This document shows, piece after piece, positions 12,952 to 26,400 of a DNA stretch of 64,000 nucleotides. Position 1 is the first letter of the stretch, and every line of letters begins with the position of its first letter. The DNA lies in NCBI GenBank assembly GCA_031216445.1, contig CM062218.1:7089001-7153000 (forward strand). The letters run 5' to 3'. The position numbers were made by a program, and so were the translations under genes. Under the pieces are notes generated by a model. The model was not told the origin of the DNA. It made no database searches and worked only from the letters and a program-made list of their open reading frames with translations. Source of the DNA: Lateolabrax maculatus. Lineage: Eukaryota > Chordata > Actinopteri > Acropomatiformes > Lateolabracidae.

Positions 12952-15900
12952 ACACTTTAATCACCATCACCATGACAAACGGTGAAGCTTTGGGGCGAAA
13001 GAAAAGGTGCCATCAGTGTTTTGGCTGGTTTAATCAAACTCTCCTAGTTAAAAGAAACGGGCCAACACTGAGAGTACTGACGCTATTCAGGCATGTCTGA
13101 ATGAGTTGCTGAGGTTTGTCTTTGGATTCAAACGGAACGCTTTTGCCTTTTACATCCAGTGACAACTGCATTTATAACCCACAGTGTGTTTCTTTGTGTC
13201 CTGGCCAGGGATTGAAGATTAAAGAACCAAATTTATTAATATATACTCCACAGGGTACCTTTAACAACTGTGCGCTCACAAAAGAATTGCTGTTTTATTA
13301 ATACATACTTTTATAAGACACTTTGATGAATAATGCAATATCAGTGAAAAGAGCACTGTCCTTTGCTGAGTTACGATATCTTGGATTGATGTTAAATCAA
13401 TGAATTATGGGAAAAAAGCAATAGCCCTGTGTAATGTCCACCAATCAGGGGGAATGCATGTAGCCTTATAAGTGAAACCCAGGGCAAATAAGTCTACAAA
13501 ACACTTGCTGTTATTGTAGAGCTAGGCATGATTGTAATTGGAAGCAACCTCGACATTTTTATCACCTCAGAGCTCCTCTCATTTGGATTATGGTAACTGG
13601 AAAGTATAAGAGGACACTGTTAAAATAGACTTTAGTCAGTAAATCAAGCTGAAACTGTAAAGGTCCGGCAAACAAACAGAATAGTGTCCCCATTCCCCAA
13701 GAAATTGCTTCCTTGACTTTATTTAACCTGTCACACCAGGAAAGACTGGAAAAAGATGTAAAAACTCTTCTATGTTCCCACATCATATATTCAATTTTAG
13801 ATTACATGCGGAAGGCAGTGTCATTCAGATTGATGTTGAGTTATACAAAATGTCCTCCCAAACCTTTCATAAGTAAAACATAAGCCAGATTCCCATGAAG
13901 GCCAGCTGCCTCGAGGTCTCTCACAACTGACATGACCCGCACTGTGCTTGACTGTCATCAGCAAAATGATTATTGCATTTTACCAAACTGGGTGTGCATT
14001 GGATATATGTGTGGGACAGGAAGTACAGGACAGACAGCATGGGACCTCAAGGGTTAGCAAATGATTGTACTCTTGTAGCTTTGGAAACCCGGGTTTGTTT
14101 TTTCACTAAGTTTAGATTCCAGTAAGAAATCAGATCTGACATTACACCAGTCAGTTACCTATAAATATACACAGCTTTTGTTTCCTCTCTGGTTCCACTG
14201 CTTGTTCATGCAAGGCTGCCAATGATGGCTGTAAGTCAGCAAAATGTGAGAATGTTATACATTTACAGGTGTCCAGTTTGGTAGCAAACACTAAATATCC
14301 ATGTATGCCCAGAATTGACTCGATGCTAAGAAATGTCCCCCTTAATATCTTTTGAGCTATGGTTCTTTACCCAACACAGTCTGCAATGACAACTGGTGGC
14401 TTACCACTTGAAATTTAATTACAGTTTAATCAATTCCTACCACTTTTGCTTCTTGTTTTGGTTTTGGTGAGCCTGAAAAGGTAAGACATAAAGAAATGTA
14501 AAACTTTAGAGGGCTGACGTATCCAGTTACGTTATGATTGAATAATTGTTGTTTGGCAAACAGGTCAACACATAGTTCACAGAAGACTGTATGATGATGT
14601 AATACCTTCCCTCTTGATTTATTTTCGACATCAGTGGGTTTTTTTTTTTTTGGTAGCTGTTCACAGAAGTGATGTGTAGGTTTAATTTTGCAGACTCAAG
14701 GTTGCCCAGGGGTGGCGATTATCTTCTCCTTAGTTTCCCTTGGACACAGTAACTGGCGCCCAGATTTTAGGACACCAGCAAAGTACGTCAACCAAAGACA
14801 AGCACTCCAAGAGATATTTGCACATGCTTTGTGTCTTGGCCAGTCTGGGTTATTCAGGGGGTTTGTTATCTTGGGTCTCCTTCATGCATTCGTTCACACT
14901 GCCCCTCTGCTCCCACACAGAGGACCCAACTTTTTGTAGCCCCCTGCTATCCCTGAATACACACACTATCAACACACTTATGCAGGATCATGGAGGCATA
15001 TACAATATAACATGTAAGCATGGGCAAGCAGATGGAGATCGTAAAAACGTGTGCACAAGGACGCTCGTGCGCATACATCACACACAAATAGAAGCACGGA
15101 CATGCAAACTCGAGCACATGCACTGTCACACAGATTTGGATGTTTTGGACTAAAGAGGAATGTTGAAGTCCGGCCAGAATTCAGACAGCTGTGTCTCCCC
15201 GGATCAGAGATTTTAAAATGGACTGTCCATAACAAGGACTTGACCTTTGACCCAGAGCCTTTCAGCGCTGTGTTTCCTCACTCCGCTCCTTCTTCTGCCC
15301 TAATGATGGAGACACATTCTTTCTTCCCCTGCTCATTCTTGGATTTCACTTTTGTTTTCTTGAAAACATAACAGCCGAGGGTGCGTGTGATAGAGACATA
15401 CTGTACATAAAGTGAATGAAGATAGGGACAGCTAGTGCATGTAATGGAGGTATAGCCTAGAGGGTGGATGAAAGACTTTTGCAGAATCTCACGTTCAAAT
15501 TGGTTCTGCTTTGTCTGGGCTACAGTTATTAATACTGATTAATTACATTAATGTATTATTATCATTCAGTCCTAGGCAATACTGAAGTTCAAAGCTTCAG
15601 AATGAGAAATACTTTGTACGTTAAAATTATAAGCATTCAAATTTCAGTCCTGGTTGATTTGGCGACACCTGTGGTCACTGGTGGTAATGCTAAGAAGTCT
15701 AAATGATAAGTTCCACAGTGACATGTTTATCGATCACTGGGAGCTGCTCTGGCACAGGTACAACTGAAGAAGACAAGCAACTTGTAATAATCTAATTATA
15801 TAGTCTTATTTATAAATTGCTGCAGCTATACGTGTACCTAATCAAAGTGACAAATGCACCCAAATGACGTGCAGTGTGTGCATGCGCTGAATCTCTCATA

Positions 15901-16403
15901 GGGAATTTAATTCATTATGTGCCTGCATCATTTCCTGTGAATCAGATACCATTTTAATCCAGTGCGGTTATGGCACACCATGTATGTACACACGTATGTA
16001 AATACATGTAATGGCTATAACTGAAATGACAGCTACAAATAATATCCAGATATCCAAAGATTGCATTTATAAAGATCTCACTTGCCCTTATGATGGTTTT
16101 CTATTGTTGGGGGAGAGACAAAAGAAGTTGAGAATTAGACTAAAAAAACACCTAGAAGGGTTCCTCTGTACCCTTGTGTCTATTTGTAATGCAGCACCTG
16201 TCATTATACAGTACAGAAGGGAATAGAGTAATATCTCAGGAGCAGATAACTTACACACACACGTTTGGACAAGTATGTTGTGTCAACGCACAGGCAAAAA
16301 GGCAGGTCAACAACATGAGCCTGCAGTCAGAGTGTAGCTGTAAACCGATCCTCATAGTCTAAGCACATCCTCTGTGCTGGGGTCCCTTTTTCTGCCAGGC
16401 TCG

Positions 16404-16424
16404 CACACACACACACACACACAC
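16404..16424 (+). repeat. CA microsatellite
   Basis: About ten CA units, roughly 560 bp upstream of the angpt1 start codon. Confidence 0.85.
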
Positions 16425-16628
16425 GTCCGTGCACACATACTCACATTCCTCTGCAGGCTCTGCAAGGGGCAGGCGCAGAGTGTGCTGGAAGCTTGGAACT
16501 GTTCCTCAGAGTGAGCGTCTCTCTCACTCTCCCCAGTCGTTAAGTCAGAGAGGAGAAGAGGAAGGGAAGGCAGAGAGACCAGGGGAGGTCTGACGACACC
16601 ATCCCAGCTTACCCGGCACCTATTTTAA

Positions 16629-16862
16629 ATGCACAGATCAATAGACGCAAGCGCGCAGTCTGGGTCTGGCTTTGGTTTACTGGAGGAACACTCAAGCTTT
16701 ATAACCAAGCTGTCACTCTGCAAGAGATGTGTGCAACTCTTCTTGCCAGGACAAAAACTTAAAAGGGCTTTGGAAACATTGCATGTGTCCACAGCGAGAA
16801 CAGCAGAAGCTTTCAATGCTGGAGGTCCAATGCGAGGATGGATGATGCATGTTCCAGGCTAA
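16629..16862 (+). other. upstream ORF(s) in the angpt1 leader
   Basis: A 77-codon ORF begins at ATG 16629 and ends at 16862. An 11-codon ORF (16727-16762) and a 20-codon ORF (16783-16845) overlap it in other frames. All terminate before the main start at 16975. The peptides resemble no family I know, so any effect would be on ribosome scanning rather than through a protein. Whether the 16629 ATG is in the mRNA depends on an unmapped start site. Confidence 0.35.
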
Positions 16863-16974
16863 CGGTGTTCTTCACCGTTTTCTGATCCAGCTTTAAAGGG
16901 AACATCCGAGACCGAGAAGGAGCATCTAAAGAAACGAGAACTTAATTCACCTGTAGCTTTCACCCCGGGCTGAT

Positions 16975-17103
16975 ATGATGCTGTGGTATAACTTTGGCCA
17001 CCACTTGCTCTCTCTGGCAGCACTTCTGATGATTGTGAGCTGCGGAGGAGGGGAGCAGAGGAAAGGGACGGAAAGCAGCAGCACCAGCAGCACAGGTGGC
17101 GGC

Positions 17104-17147
<44 letters not shown>

Positions 17148-17412
17148 CAGCAGCGGCAGCAGTGGAGGAAGTAGTAGCAATAATTACAGCAACAGACGCT
17201 TTCATAAGATCCAGCATGGCCAGTGCACCTACACGTTCATCCTACCTGAGGGAGACGGAGCCAGAGGAGGCTCCTGCAGGGAGACGAAAGCCGGTGGCCC
17301 GCAGCAAAACTCTCTGCAGAGAGACGCCCCACCACCTGAGCCAGACTTTCCCAACCAGAAGATCCAGCAGCTCGAGCACATTATGGAGAACTATACCCAG
17401 TGGCTACACAAG
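16975..17412 (+). CDS. angpt1: angpt1 coding exon 1: signal peptide, serine tract, N-terminal clustering segment
   Basis: Encodes residues 1-146. Two adjacent ATGs (16975 and 16978) are possible starts; the first has G at -3 and the second A at -3. Residues about 1-23 form a signal peptide with hydrophobic core LLSLAALLMIVSC. Residues 24-73 are Ser/Gly/Thr/Asn-rich and include 16 serines in a row (45-60), encoded by (AGC)11, two AGT and three AGC. The conserved part resumes at RRFHKIQHGQCTYTFILPE, with Cys84 and Cys101 matching the two N-terminal cysteines that cluster angiopoietin-1 into higher-order multimers. LQRDAPPPEPDF and ENYTQWLHK follow, leading into the coiled coil. Mammalian exon 1 encodes about 99 residues, so this exon is about 47 residues longer. 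The donor is AAG|gtaagg, phase 0. Confidence 0.95.
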
Positions 17413-20400
17413 GTAAGGAAACGATGTTGTTGGTTTTTGCTTATCATCACACTCATGTTGCCGTAATGGTACATCGAAATAGGAATGTAGTGAGACTGGG
17501 TGCGTTTCTTTTGAAGTGGCCACGTCGCAGTATATTTGTTGAGATATTGGTGCTTCCGCGGGTGTGTGGTCCCCGCAGAGTGTCTGTTTGTGGTTTCACG
17601 AGATAACTTGTTTTGGTTTCTAGAGTCTGAGGCTCTCAGACTAAAACCAGGCTGTGTTTGCTGTGTCCTCTTAGTCGACACCGTGTTTGACAAAGTGTTT
17701 GTCAGTAGGAGAGTTTATGTGCTTTAGGAGTTGAGTCTTCTTTGTTTTTTTTCCGTGTGGTGCTGCGTGACCAGTTTCAAACAGAAATGTCAGAGAGAAA
17801 AACAAATCAGTGACATTACAGCATATGCTTTCTTTTAGGGTGACACAAGTTTAGCATCCTTGGTCTCATGAAAACCTCTATGTTTCTTCATTCCTGAAAA
17901 TGTGTCGGTTTGGAGAAACAAAGCTTCTATCAAACAACAACAAAATGTGCTTTTAATCATCTAGAGCTTACAGTTAGCAACACAATTTATAGTAACTCTG
18001 CTATGCTGTTATGTAACTTTGTACTTCATCTGATTGGAACTATTTGTTCTGGATGTCACACAGCTGTCTGATTTTAAAGCCTCCGTAGACATCTTGGACC
18101 GCTGAGTCTCTGCCTGACGCTCCGTATCCATCCAGCAAACACGTCTATTGTTGACTACTTACTCTCTATTTTGTCCTGAGTAAAGTACCCTTTGAGTAAA
18201 TTCCACAGATGTCCAGTTGAGTTGCATGGAGCAGAGGTAGTTATATGTCAGTCACCCCCTGTTCTCCAGTGGGCTGTCTCTTTAATGACAGGAAGTCAGA
18301 GAGAGCCCCCAGAGACACTCAGAGGGAGGAAAAGACAGAGAAAGAGAATGCTCCCTTTATTTATTCAAGTCAAGGACATGTGCGTGTAACTTGAAAATCC
18401 AGACGTGCATAAAAGAAAAAAGAAACCTATAACTTGTTTGATTTTTCTGTCGAATAAAACAAACACAATCCTCATTTCTACTGAGCTAATATAATATAAA
18501 ATAACTCAATAACCCATGAACAACCAAATTACAATTTATTTATAGAGCCACCGAGGTGTTTACTATGTTCAAATATGGTTCTACTGTAATGTTAATGAGT
18601 TGCAAATTGTAAGGCCATCGCTGATATGACTTGGCAAGCTCTCTGCTTTTCTAAGCTTTGAGACTTTGTGTCTCCAAAGAAAGCGAGACTATCTCTCTGA
18701 AATGAATACATGAATCAAATAAACAAACTTCTAAATTCGGCTCTCCTGCTCTTCCACTTTCCACAATATTGTCGTTCTCAAATAAGATTAGCGGGTCTGA
18801 TCTGTGATTAATTGCTTAAAGCTAATGGTTTATTTTTTGTCTTGGCAGAGCACAAAGCAAATGCATGGACAGATAACAGCTGATGGATTTGATGGATTAG
18901 AGTGGAACCAGGGATTTTAATCAATCTGAACCTCATCAATACCTCAAGTCTATTCATTAGCAATCAGCGTGTCCTCCCAAACGTTTTCTGGGCTACTCTG
19001 CTGTGTGCCTGCGTTTCATTTATTCTCAGAAAGTAAACTTTTCACTCCTCAGGTTGGGGGAAAAAGTCATTCCTCATCAATTAACCAGGCGTTGGTCAAA
19101 GTATGTTACAGCGAGATGTTGATTGAGTTTGTAATCAGGGAGGTACAGTATAGTGTTGGAGGCTATTCCACCCTGCTGAAAGTTCAGATTCTCTCACTAA
19201 ACCGCAGAGCAGATATAAATGTTTCCAAATCCAAATAAAAATTTTATGAGAGGAATTTTGAGTTTACACGATAGAATCTGTGAAATATCAGCTTATCATT
19301 GGACTGTACAATACATCACTGACTTTATCTCAGTTTAGAGGAGGAATTTACTGTATATGGTGTATGTCAAGGCATGATATACTCCTAATTGTACATAGTG
19401 GTGTGTGTGGATTCACCTTTATATAGCAGAACTAAGCAATAAATAAGCAAGATACGCTCCTTTTTGGACTATAGAGGCCTGAACACCAATATGCGTTCAT
19501 ATAATAAAAAATATATAAATCCTGCATCTTTTTTGATGAGTTTCTATGCCAATTCACTATTTGAGTCACTAAAAAAAAAAAAAAAAAAAAAACCTCTGTG
19601 TTTCTGTATAGCTCCCAAAAGCGATCCATGTGTCAAGAAAGGCCAGGGGTGAAATAACACCGGCTTTATCTTTGCTCAGTGGACCTCATCCGTCTGTGAT
19701 AGTACAAGTGATACTATGAAAACAGAATGGCAGCGTTGGTTGACTGACGGTTTGACTAATGAGACCTCCAGAGTAACTTTGTCCTCAGATGTAAAAAGCA
19801 TGTCAAAACGTCTGCCATCACCACTAACGCTATCATGCTTCTTTCCTGACACTCTGGAGTTTTGCAGGACCGCAGACATTTTTCAAATAGAAAATTATTT
19901 TATTTGTAAAAATCCGATATAGTGTATAAGGTTGTATTATGTAATAGCTAGTGGATTATACTTTAAGATTTGTAATGAAGCTAATTAAATTCCCTGGAAA
20001 TATCAAACTGTAGAAAAACACAAGTAGCAAGTAAAAGATTAGCACAAGAAAGCAATTGGAGTAAGCATTTCAGAAGGGACACTTAAACACACAGTGGTAA
20101 TTCAGCCTAATTACACTGCATGGGGGGGGGGGGGGAACATCAGGATGCAGTTAACATTTTTCATTGGACAGAAGATTAAGTGTCCCAGCCAGTCTATCTA
20201 TCTTAATCACGCCAGCGTTTTTACTGCTTGTCTAAGCGAGAGCTCGCCCTGATGTTGCTCCAGCCAGCCCTGATGAAAGAGACGGACGGAGGAGACCACT
20301 GCAGATAGCACCCCCCCATGCCTGGGTGTTCAGTTTGCCTGGGGGTAGACAAAGAGAGTGATGCAGCAAACAGCTGTTGGGGAAGCATTTTCAGTCTGAG

Positions 20401-23400
20401 ATCTTTCCTTCTTCAGCCCAGGATAGAGTATATGGACCCTGATAACATTCCTGACCAGTCAAAGGTGGCTTGTGTTTGTCCAAGGATTACTTCCCTGGCC
20501 TGCCTACAAGGTTAGGAGCCTCGGACAAGCTTGGCTTTGATCTCAGAGAGAAAATGCAGCAGGAAACAAGCTACTTCACACATAAAACAATATGAATAAT
20601 TAACCTTTAGCACAGACAATCTTTAGATTGTAGTCTGAGAAAGCTTTGTCAACCAAAGGTGGGCTGGGTCATAACGCTGACAGAAATGTAGGATCATTTA
20701 GGCTCTATTGGACCCATCTCACACAGTGTGATGTGCACTGAAGTTGAAATAATGTTACATTAGCGAATTGTTAACAGTCTGAAGGTGTAATTAGGATCAG
20801 TCTCTTGTTGGAAATTTATTAGAATGGATGAGATATTTAAGATAAAGAAAAGGTTGCATTGACTAAAAAGCACATGAAGCACATCCTGAGAAAATCCTTT
20901 CTACTTCTCCAATATTTCAATGAATATTTGGCACAGATAGAAGTTGAGCAAGCCAAATTTTGTTTCTGCTCTTGGGAGTGAAAGTAATAGATCTTCTCAG
21001 TTCCCTCCTGGTGGAGACAGTAGAAAGTGGGTGAGAGCTGTGTTCCTTGAGAAGGACAGCCTGTGCCAAACTAAGCTGTTGAACAAAGGGAGGGGAAAAA
21101 ACTATCGGTGGTGTCTTATCCCTGTGAAATTCCCATCATTCTGCCTCTCGACGAACATGACTGTGCTGCATAAACAGTGGTTTAAAAGGATATACCGACA
21201 TGTGGGCAGCAGCTTGTTTCCCTTCCATACAGGGAGTTCATACGAGAAAGGGTGAATATGTTTCTCTACTTAGTGCTATCAGAGGGCCACACAGCATGCC
21301 TGGGGATGCAAAAAGAAACCTATCTATTTTAGGGGTGACTGCCTCTATGAGAGTTTATTTTCACTGAAAATGGGGGCCAAAACTAACAATCGGACGATGC
21401 AGAAAGGCTAGGAAATGCTCAGAGGAATAAAAAGCTCTTCCTTCCTGACCCCAAAACTTGTAAAAAGGAAACCATGGAAATTGCTGAAGGACACAGACTA
21501 CAATAACAGCTTCCAGAAAGGTTTTGAAAAGTCTTGGTCGCACTTGCGCTGTGACTGAATGAGAAAAGGAAACAGAGCTTTCTGCAACCCATGTAATGGG
21601 AATAGGGAAAAACATTACGGCCACGCCACAGTGTTTCTACATGGATGTGAAAATGGAGCCCAACATTGTTAATGTTCCTGATTTTCAGGAAAGGGGCATT
21701 TAGAAGTTTTGTCACGCTCAATATGGCAAGCCACTTTGTTTTGAGGGCCCCTTTTTTTTTTTTTTTGAGAAATCATATTTCAGAGCTGCCGGTGGCCCCA
21801 AACCTGTTTGCTGGAAGTTTTGATATTATGCAGACAGGTATTGTACTACTAGGACTCTTTAAAGCTCAATAAATGGAACAGTACATTTCTTGGTAATTTA
21901 ACTGTTTGTCTTGAATCTGTCTAGTTTACCTTATTGCAGCTATAACGCATGAATGTGGTTCCTTTTCCATCACTCATTTGAGTGAATCACTCTCTGGTGT
22001 GTACTTTTTAGGGGATTTATTTTGTTTTAATTATAAGGTTATACATTTGGCTAAATGCATGCAGGATTTATGATATCCCCTTCTGAAAACATTGTTGCTA
22101 GCTTGTAGCTTGGCACCCACTGATGCATCTGTGGAATAAAATGAGAGCTTCCTCCAATAGGTTTGTGTTTCCATGTGCCCTCGAGTATATTCACTCCCCG
22201 TAATGGCACTAATCTTTCTTCATTTGGTTGCCAGCGGTTTTGTGAATGAGAGTGCACTGCAATGTTTCCACTCAGGTGGAAGTGATCTGTTTAAACCTGC
22301 AATAAATAGATTTTTTAGGCCACTGGGAGTCAGCGAAAAAAAGCTATAAACTGAAAGCTGATCCAAAACAATCAGCTGTAAGATGCTAAAACGAGCAGTA
22401 GAGCTGAGGGGTAACTGCAGAATTGCCTGAAAATTATCTGTGACAAGCCACCCCTTTCAAACACGTGTTATTTGATCCATTGTTAATATAAAAAATATTG
22501 ATTATAGCAGCTGTAACCTGTTATGAATGTGTGACTCAGATATGGAAGTGATATTCAGATATTTTATTGTACCGTGGCATTTAAATATGTTCTTATAAAA
22601 TGGCTGAAATAAGAGCAGAAGCTTTTTCTTAAAGAGAATGAGTGTAAATAATATTATTTTGGGCAGGCAAGTGGAAGACATTAGTACTGAGGGTGTAAGT
22701 TATGGTCAGAAGAGTTGCCAAAAGCACAAGGTTCATGGCTGTATCCCTGCCACTGCTTAGGTTGAGTGATTATGAGCCAAATATGAGATAGTAATAGCTT
22801 AGATAGAGCGAAACATTAGGCATTATAGTCACAGTTAGCGGGCAAATAATGTGGTGTTACCACGGCCTGCAGCAAATCACAACTGTGTTTGAACTTATTT
22901 CAGTCACAGAACCGGCTGTTATCTTTGTTGTATTTTTGTTTTATAATGACTCTTGATAAACAGAGCAGATGATAATATTACTCACCCGTATCTGCCGCTA
23001 TTTATTTTCCTCCAGACTTCAGGATCATTTAGGTTGTGCGCTGTAAATCAAGGTTTGATAAAGGTCAAGGGAACTGAAACGGCATTGAAAAACAAAACTG
23101 CGTTGGAGAATTCGAGCTGCTCGTGATGGATACCACAGGGCGTCTACACAGTGGGAATTTACAATAATGTGTCAGTCACTTTTTTACAACTGCTTTATTT
23201 CCAGGAAAGGATAACACAGAGAAAACACGCATGTCTTGTATTGTCGATTCTGGCAGAGAGCAGGAGAACGAAAAATCCGAATCCACTGCAAGTTGTAATG
23301 CTCTCTCTACATGCCTCATTTTATGTTCATCCGATTTTGAAGTTTAGTTTTTTTATCCCCTTTTCTCAGCCAATTATTAATCCCAAAGTTAATTCTGTCT

Positions 23401-26400
23401 GTGAAGTGGGGAGAAAAATTCCTGAAGCTTCCCCACACGCCGCCTCTCCCTGCAGCGTCTCTTTGACTCTCCCCAACATATGTTGCGTTTTGAGTGGATG
23501 TCTTTGTCTGTCAACGCTGGGGAGCCTTCCAGAGGTTCCAGAGGACAGAATGTTTCACCTTTATTTGGAGCTCAGCCCTGCGGATTGAGCGTTACCATGG
23601 TTTCAAATTGAAGAAACAGAAAGAATCACAACCGGATGGTTGAAAGAGATGCTTGAATCTGAAAAGAAGTGGCTGGAGAATCCGTGCAGAGTTGTGGAAA
23701 ACTGATGACGGGAAGCAAGTAAAGGTGAAAAGAGAAAGAAGGCGATAGGGACCGAGTGCAAGATACTGGGTGAAAGATAAACAGTTTCACTCCCTCGCAG
23801 TGTGGGCCAAATAGATCTTTAAATGACTAATGGTTGGCTCTATTGTTTTTGTTTTGGTTCTTGTGGTGGTGGGATAGGAGCCACTTTTTCTTAAAGCCTC
23901 CGTGTCACATCTAAGAATGACCTCACTTTTATTTAATCTGTTTTTCTCCTTTGGTGTGGGTGAGAGAGACTCAGGGGGTGAATACTGTGTGATGCATTAA
24001 CTTACTATTTGAGACACACACATCTTGATGGTAGTCAGTGTGGAACTATGCAGAATGGCAGGCTGATTATAGCCTGTCTGTGTTTTCTGTTGGTGGTTTG
24101 GACAATTGGGTGTGCTAGGTCTCGGTTTATCGGTTTAAGTGCTGTGATTGGTGTGACACCTCATTCACCCTGCTCACACATGCACAACTCCACGCATAGG
24201 AAGACAAAAAGATATAGACACACATGCACACACATAAACACCCACAAATCTGCATATATGTTTTGAAAACACTCTTAACCCGGTCCAGAGCTGTGTTTGC
24301 CTCGTCTGGGACCGGAGCCAGGCTTCTCGCATTCCACACAATACCAGGGCTGGAGTTGGCGCAGAGACTACCGACGTGAAGGGGAGACACAGTAAAGTGT
24401 GCTATGTATCCCCCACTGTTTAAAAATAACGCATACAGTACAGTAAGTGAAAGGTCCTCATTAAATCATTCACGATGTTGACCTTTCACCATACTCCTTT
24501 TCCTTTGTCTTTTCAGCTTGTTGGGCTTTGGTGACACCTCAGTCAGTGACGTCAGAGCAGGTGATTGGCCGATGGAAAACACCTGCTGCACAGCATTTGT
24601 GTCGCATGATGATGTTTCAGACTAGGGGCGAACAAATCCCACTTCTTCTTGCCAATTCAATGCCGATTTCGGTACCTAAACTCAAAGTATTAGCTGATAC
24701 TGGTAATGTACTTCCCCATTGTGTAGAAAATGGATTGGGATCATTCTTCAGTGAGTAAGGTAACACGAGGCTGTACGGTAACAAAGCACTTCTTATCTAG
24801 GCATGCTGTGTGATTGATCGATTGATTGACTTATAAATGAATATGGCGACTCCAAGTGGTAGCATCAAAAAAGACACTGGGACGCTGGGTGAGAATGCAC
24901 ATTATTACATCCTGTTACAATTTTCAGTATTCATTGGAACTGGCTTGTTTTTCTACTTACAAAAAGCTTAAGCCAGAATCAAATGAAAGAAGCCACAATT
25001 CCACGGAAATCTACACATTGGGGCTTTAAATATTGTTCTAAAGGGGGTGATATTTTATCACAACAATTCCAAAAGAAACAGTATTTAATCCAAGCCAGTA
25101 CTTAATTATCACTCTAAACAGTTGATAGGGCAAACGTGTTATCAAACAGTTGCTTTACTCATGATGAAAATATCTGGCTCTTTAGCTGCTCCACTAGGAT
25201 CCACTATGTTCACCAGCTACTCGCTTAACTGTGTCCGTCTGCCGTCTGTTGCTGAGCAGGTAACAGACAGTTTCATGCTGAAAGCAGCTGAAAATGACAC
25301 AGTGAGACCAGTGAGATTGAATCAAAACCATAAAGTTGCGGGCTGTAAAATCCAAACTATAAACCAAAATATGCTAAAGTGTTCAATAGAGCTGTGGAGG
25401 AACTAGGAGCGACCCCTTTCACAAACACCTGGTTTTGATCATTTGATTGTTAGTATGAAAAAAAGCTGCTTTCAGGTCAGTATTGGTACCAGTGCTTATC
25501 CAGTGTATTGCACCACTACATCACTAATTCCGAACCACATAAATGACCATGAATATAAGAATTGTATGGACCTTAGTTTCCTTGATTCAGCTTCAGGTTT
25601 CTCTTTAACACGGCTCCATTTAAAATTGGTATTTTACCATATAGTTACAAGGTAAAACCTTATAGCAGTTAAATTTGACATCTGTGGCTGTAGCATCAAG
25701 CAGAACCAGTTAAACATGACTGGTGCAGATCTGGTGTTAAGTCTTGAGTAACCACTGGTGGTTCGGAAGGTGGCTCTTAAATCTGGTTGTGATCTGATCT
25801 GATTTTCATGTTGTCTACAATTGATGTTAACAGTGGCAAGTGCTCACAATGGGAAAACATTCTAATTTCTTACAGTTATCCTTTCCCCAAAGTACTTGTG
25901 TATCACAGTAGCCGACATACTAGTCCTACAATGTGCTGCTGTATAGTGACTGGGACAGGAACTGGCCCATAAATCTGTCATTGATCGAACAGATGGATGT
26001 GCTCTTCGGTCTGGGTTTACAACCAAAATACAAATGCTTACAAATGGTTCTTGATGTTTATTTAAATTGACATGTTTGCAGTGGTTCTGAGATGGAGAGG
26101 CTAATCCTCCAGAGGCCTGTGTTCGTTTTTATTTCTGCATGTGTGTGCGTACAGACAAATCTCTGTCACACTAATGTTCATTTCTGCATATGTGATGTGC
26201 GCATGACAATGTTTGACGTACACGTAAGTCTGTGTTTGGATGAAATGACCTTAACGGAGGGCCTGTAAAGGATCAAATGAGATGTTACTTCTCCGGACCC
26301 ATACAGTCACGAGGGGAAACTCGGACAGAAAAGAGGCTGTCACATTTTCTCAGTGACTGTCAAACAGCACTCCTATTATGGACGTAGATATATATATCTT

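Larger units (their letters stand above)
8091..16399. other. upstream intergenic DNA, no gene seen
   Basis: No supported gene. ORFs up to about 137 codons (for example at 12563-12973 minus and 14740-15153 plus) show no domain, splice-site pattern or family resemblance. It contains a TTAGGG-like stretch at 10619-10635, TG repeats at 12921-12951, a dispersed-repeat copy at 12085 and a possible regulatory palindrome at 9587-9604. Confidence 0.55.
16400..16974 (+). promoter_or_regulatory. angpt1: probable angpt1 promoter and 5' leader
   Basis: Region directly upstream of the start codon. Two TATA-like stretches are visible: TATTTTAA near 16621-16628 and TTTATAA at 16698-16704. A purine-rich block with GGAA (ETS-type) cores lies around 16545-16590. 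A (CA) tract is at 16404-16424. Neither the transcription start nor any upstream non-coding exon can be fixed from sequence alone. Upstream ATGs at 16629, 16727 and 16783 open short ORFs that end before 16975. Which of them are transcribed depends on the start site. The assignment is by position and weak motifs only. Confidence 0.4.

Noticed and set aside
12563..12973. 136-codon minus-strand ORF
   Set aside because: The N-terminal part is a translated TG repeat and the rest matches nothing I recognise.
14740..15153. 137-codon ORF upstream of angpt1
   Set aside because: His/Thr-rich part derives from CA-rich DNA, with no recognisable domain. Overlapping ORFs in other frames indicate low stop density rather than coding.
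1..16400. Tail of a neighbouring gene such as rspo2 upstream of angpt1
   Set aside because: Looked for a Cys-rich, thrombospondin-type or basic C-terminal tail in the frames of this region and found none.
17096..17416. Alternative-frame poly-Ala ORF over exon 1, and minus-strand poly-Leu and Ala/Thr ORFs at 16947-17217
   Set aside because: They stay open only because the AGC triplet repeat has no stop codon in these frames. Conservation with angiopoietin-1 is solely in the frame starting at 16975.
23151..23588. 145-codon ORF in intron 1
   Set aside because: No family resemblance or convincing start context; probably chance.
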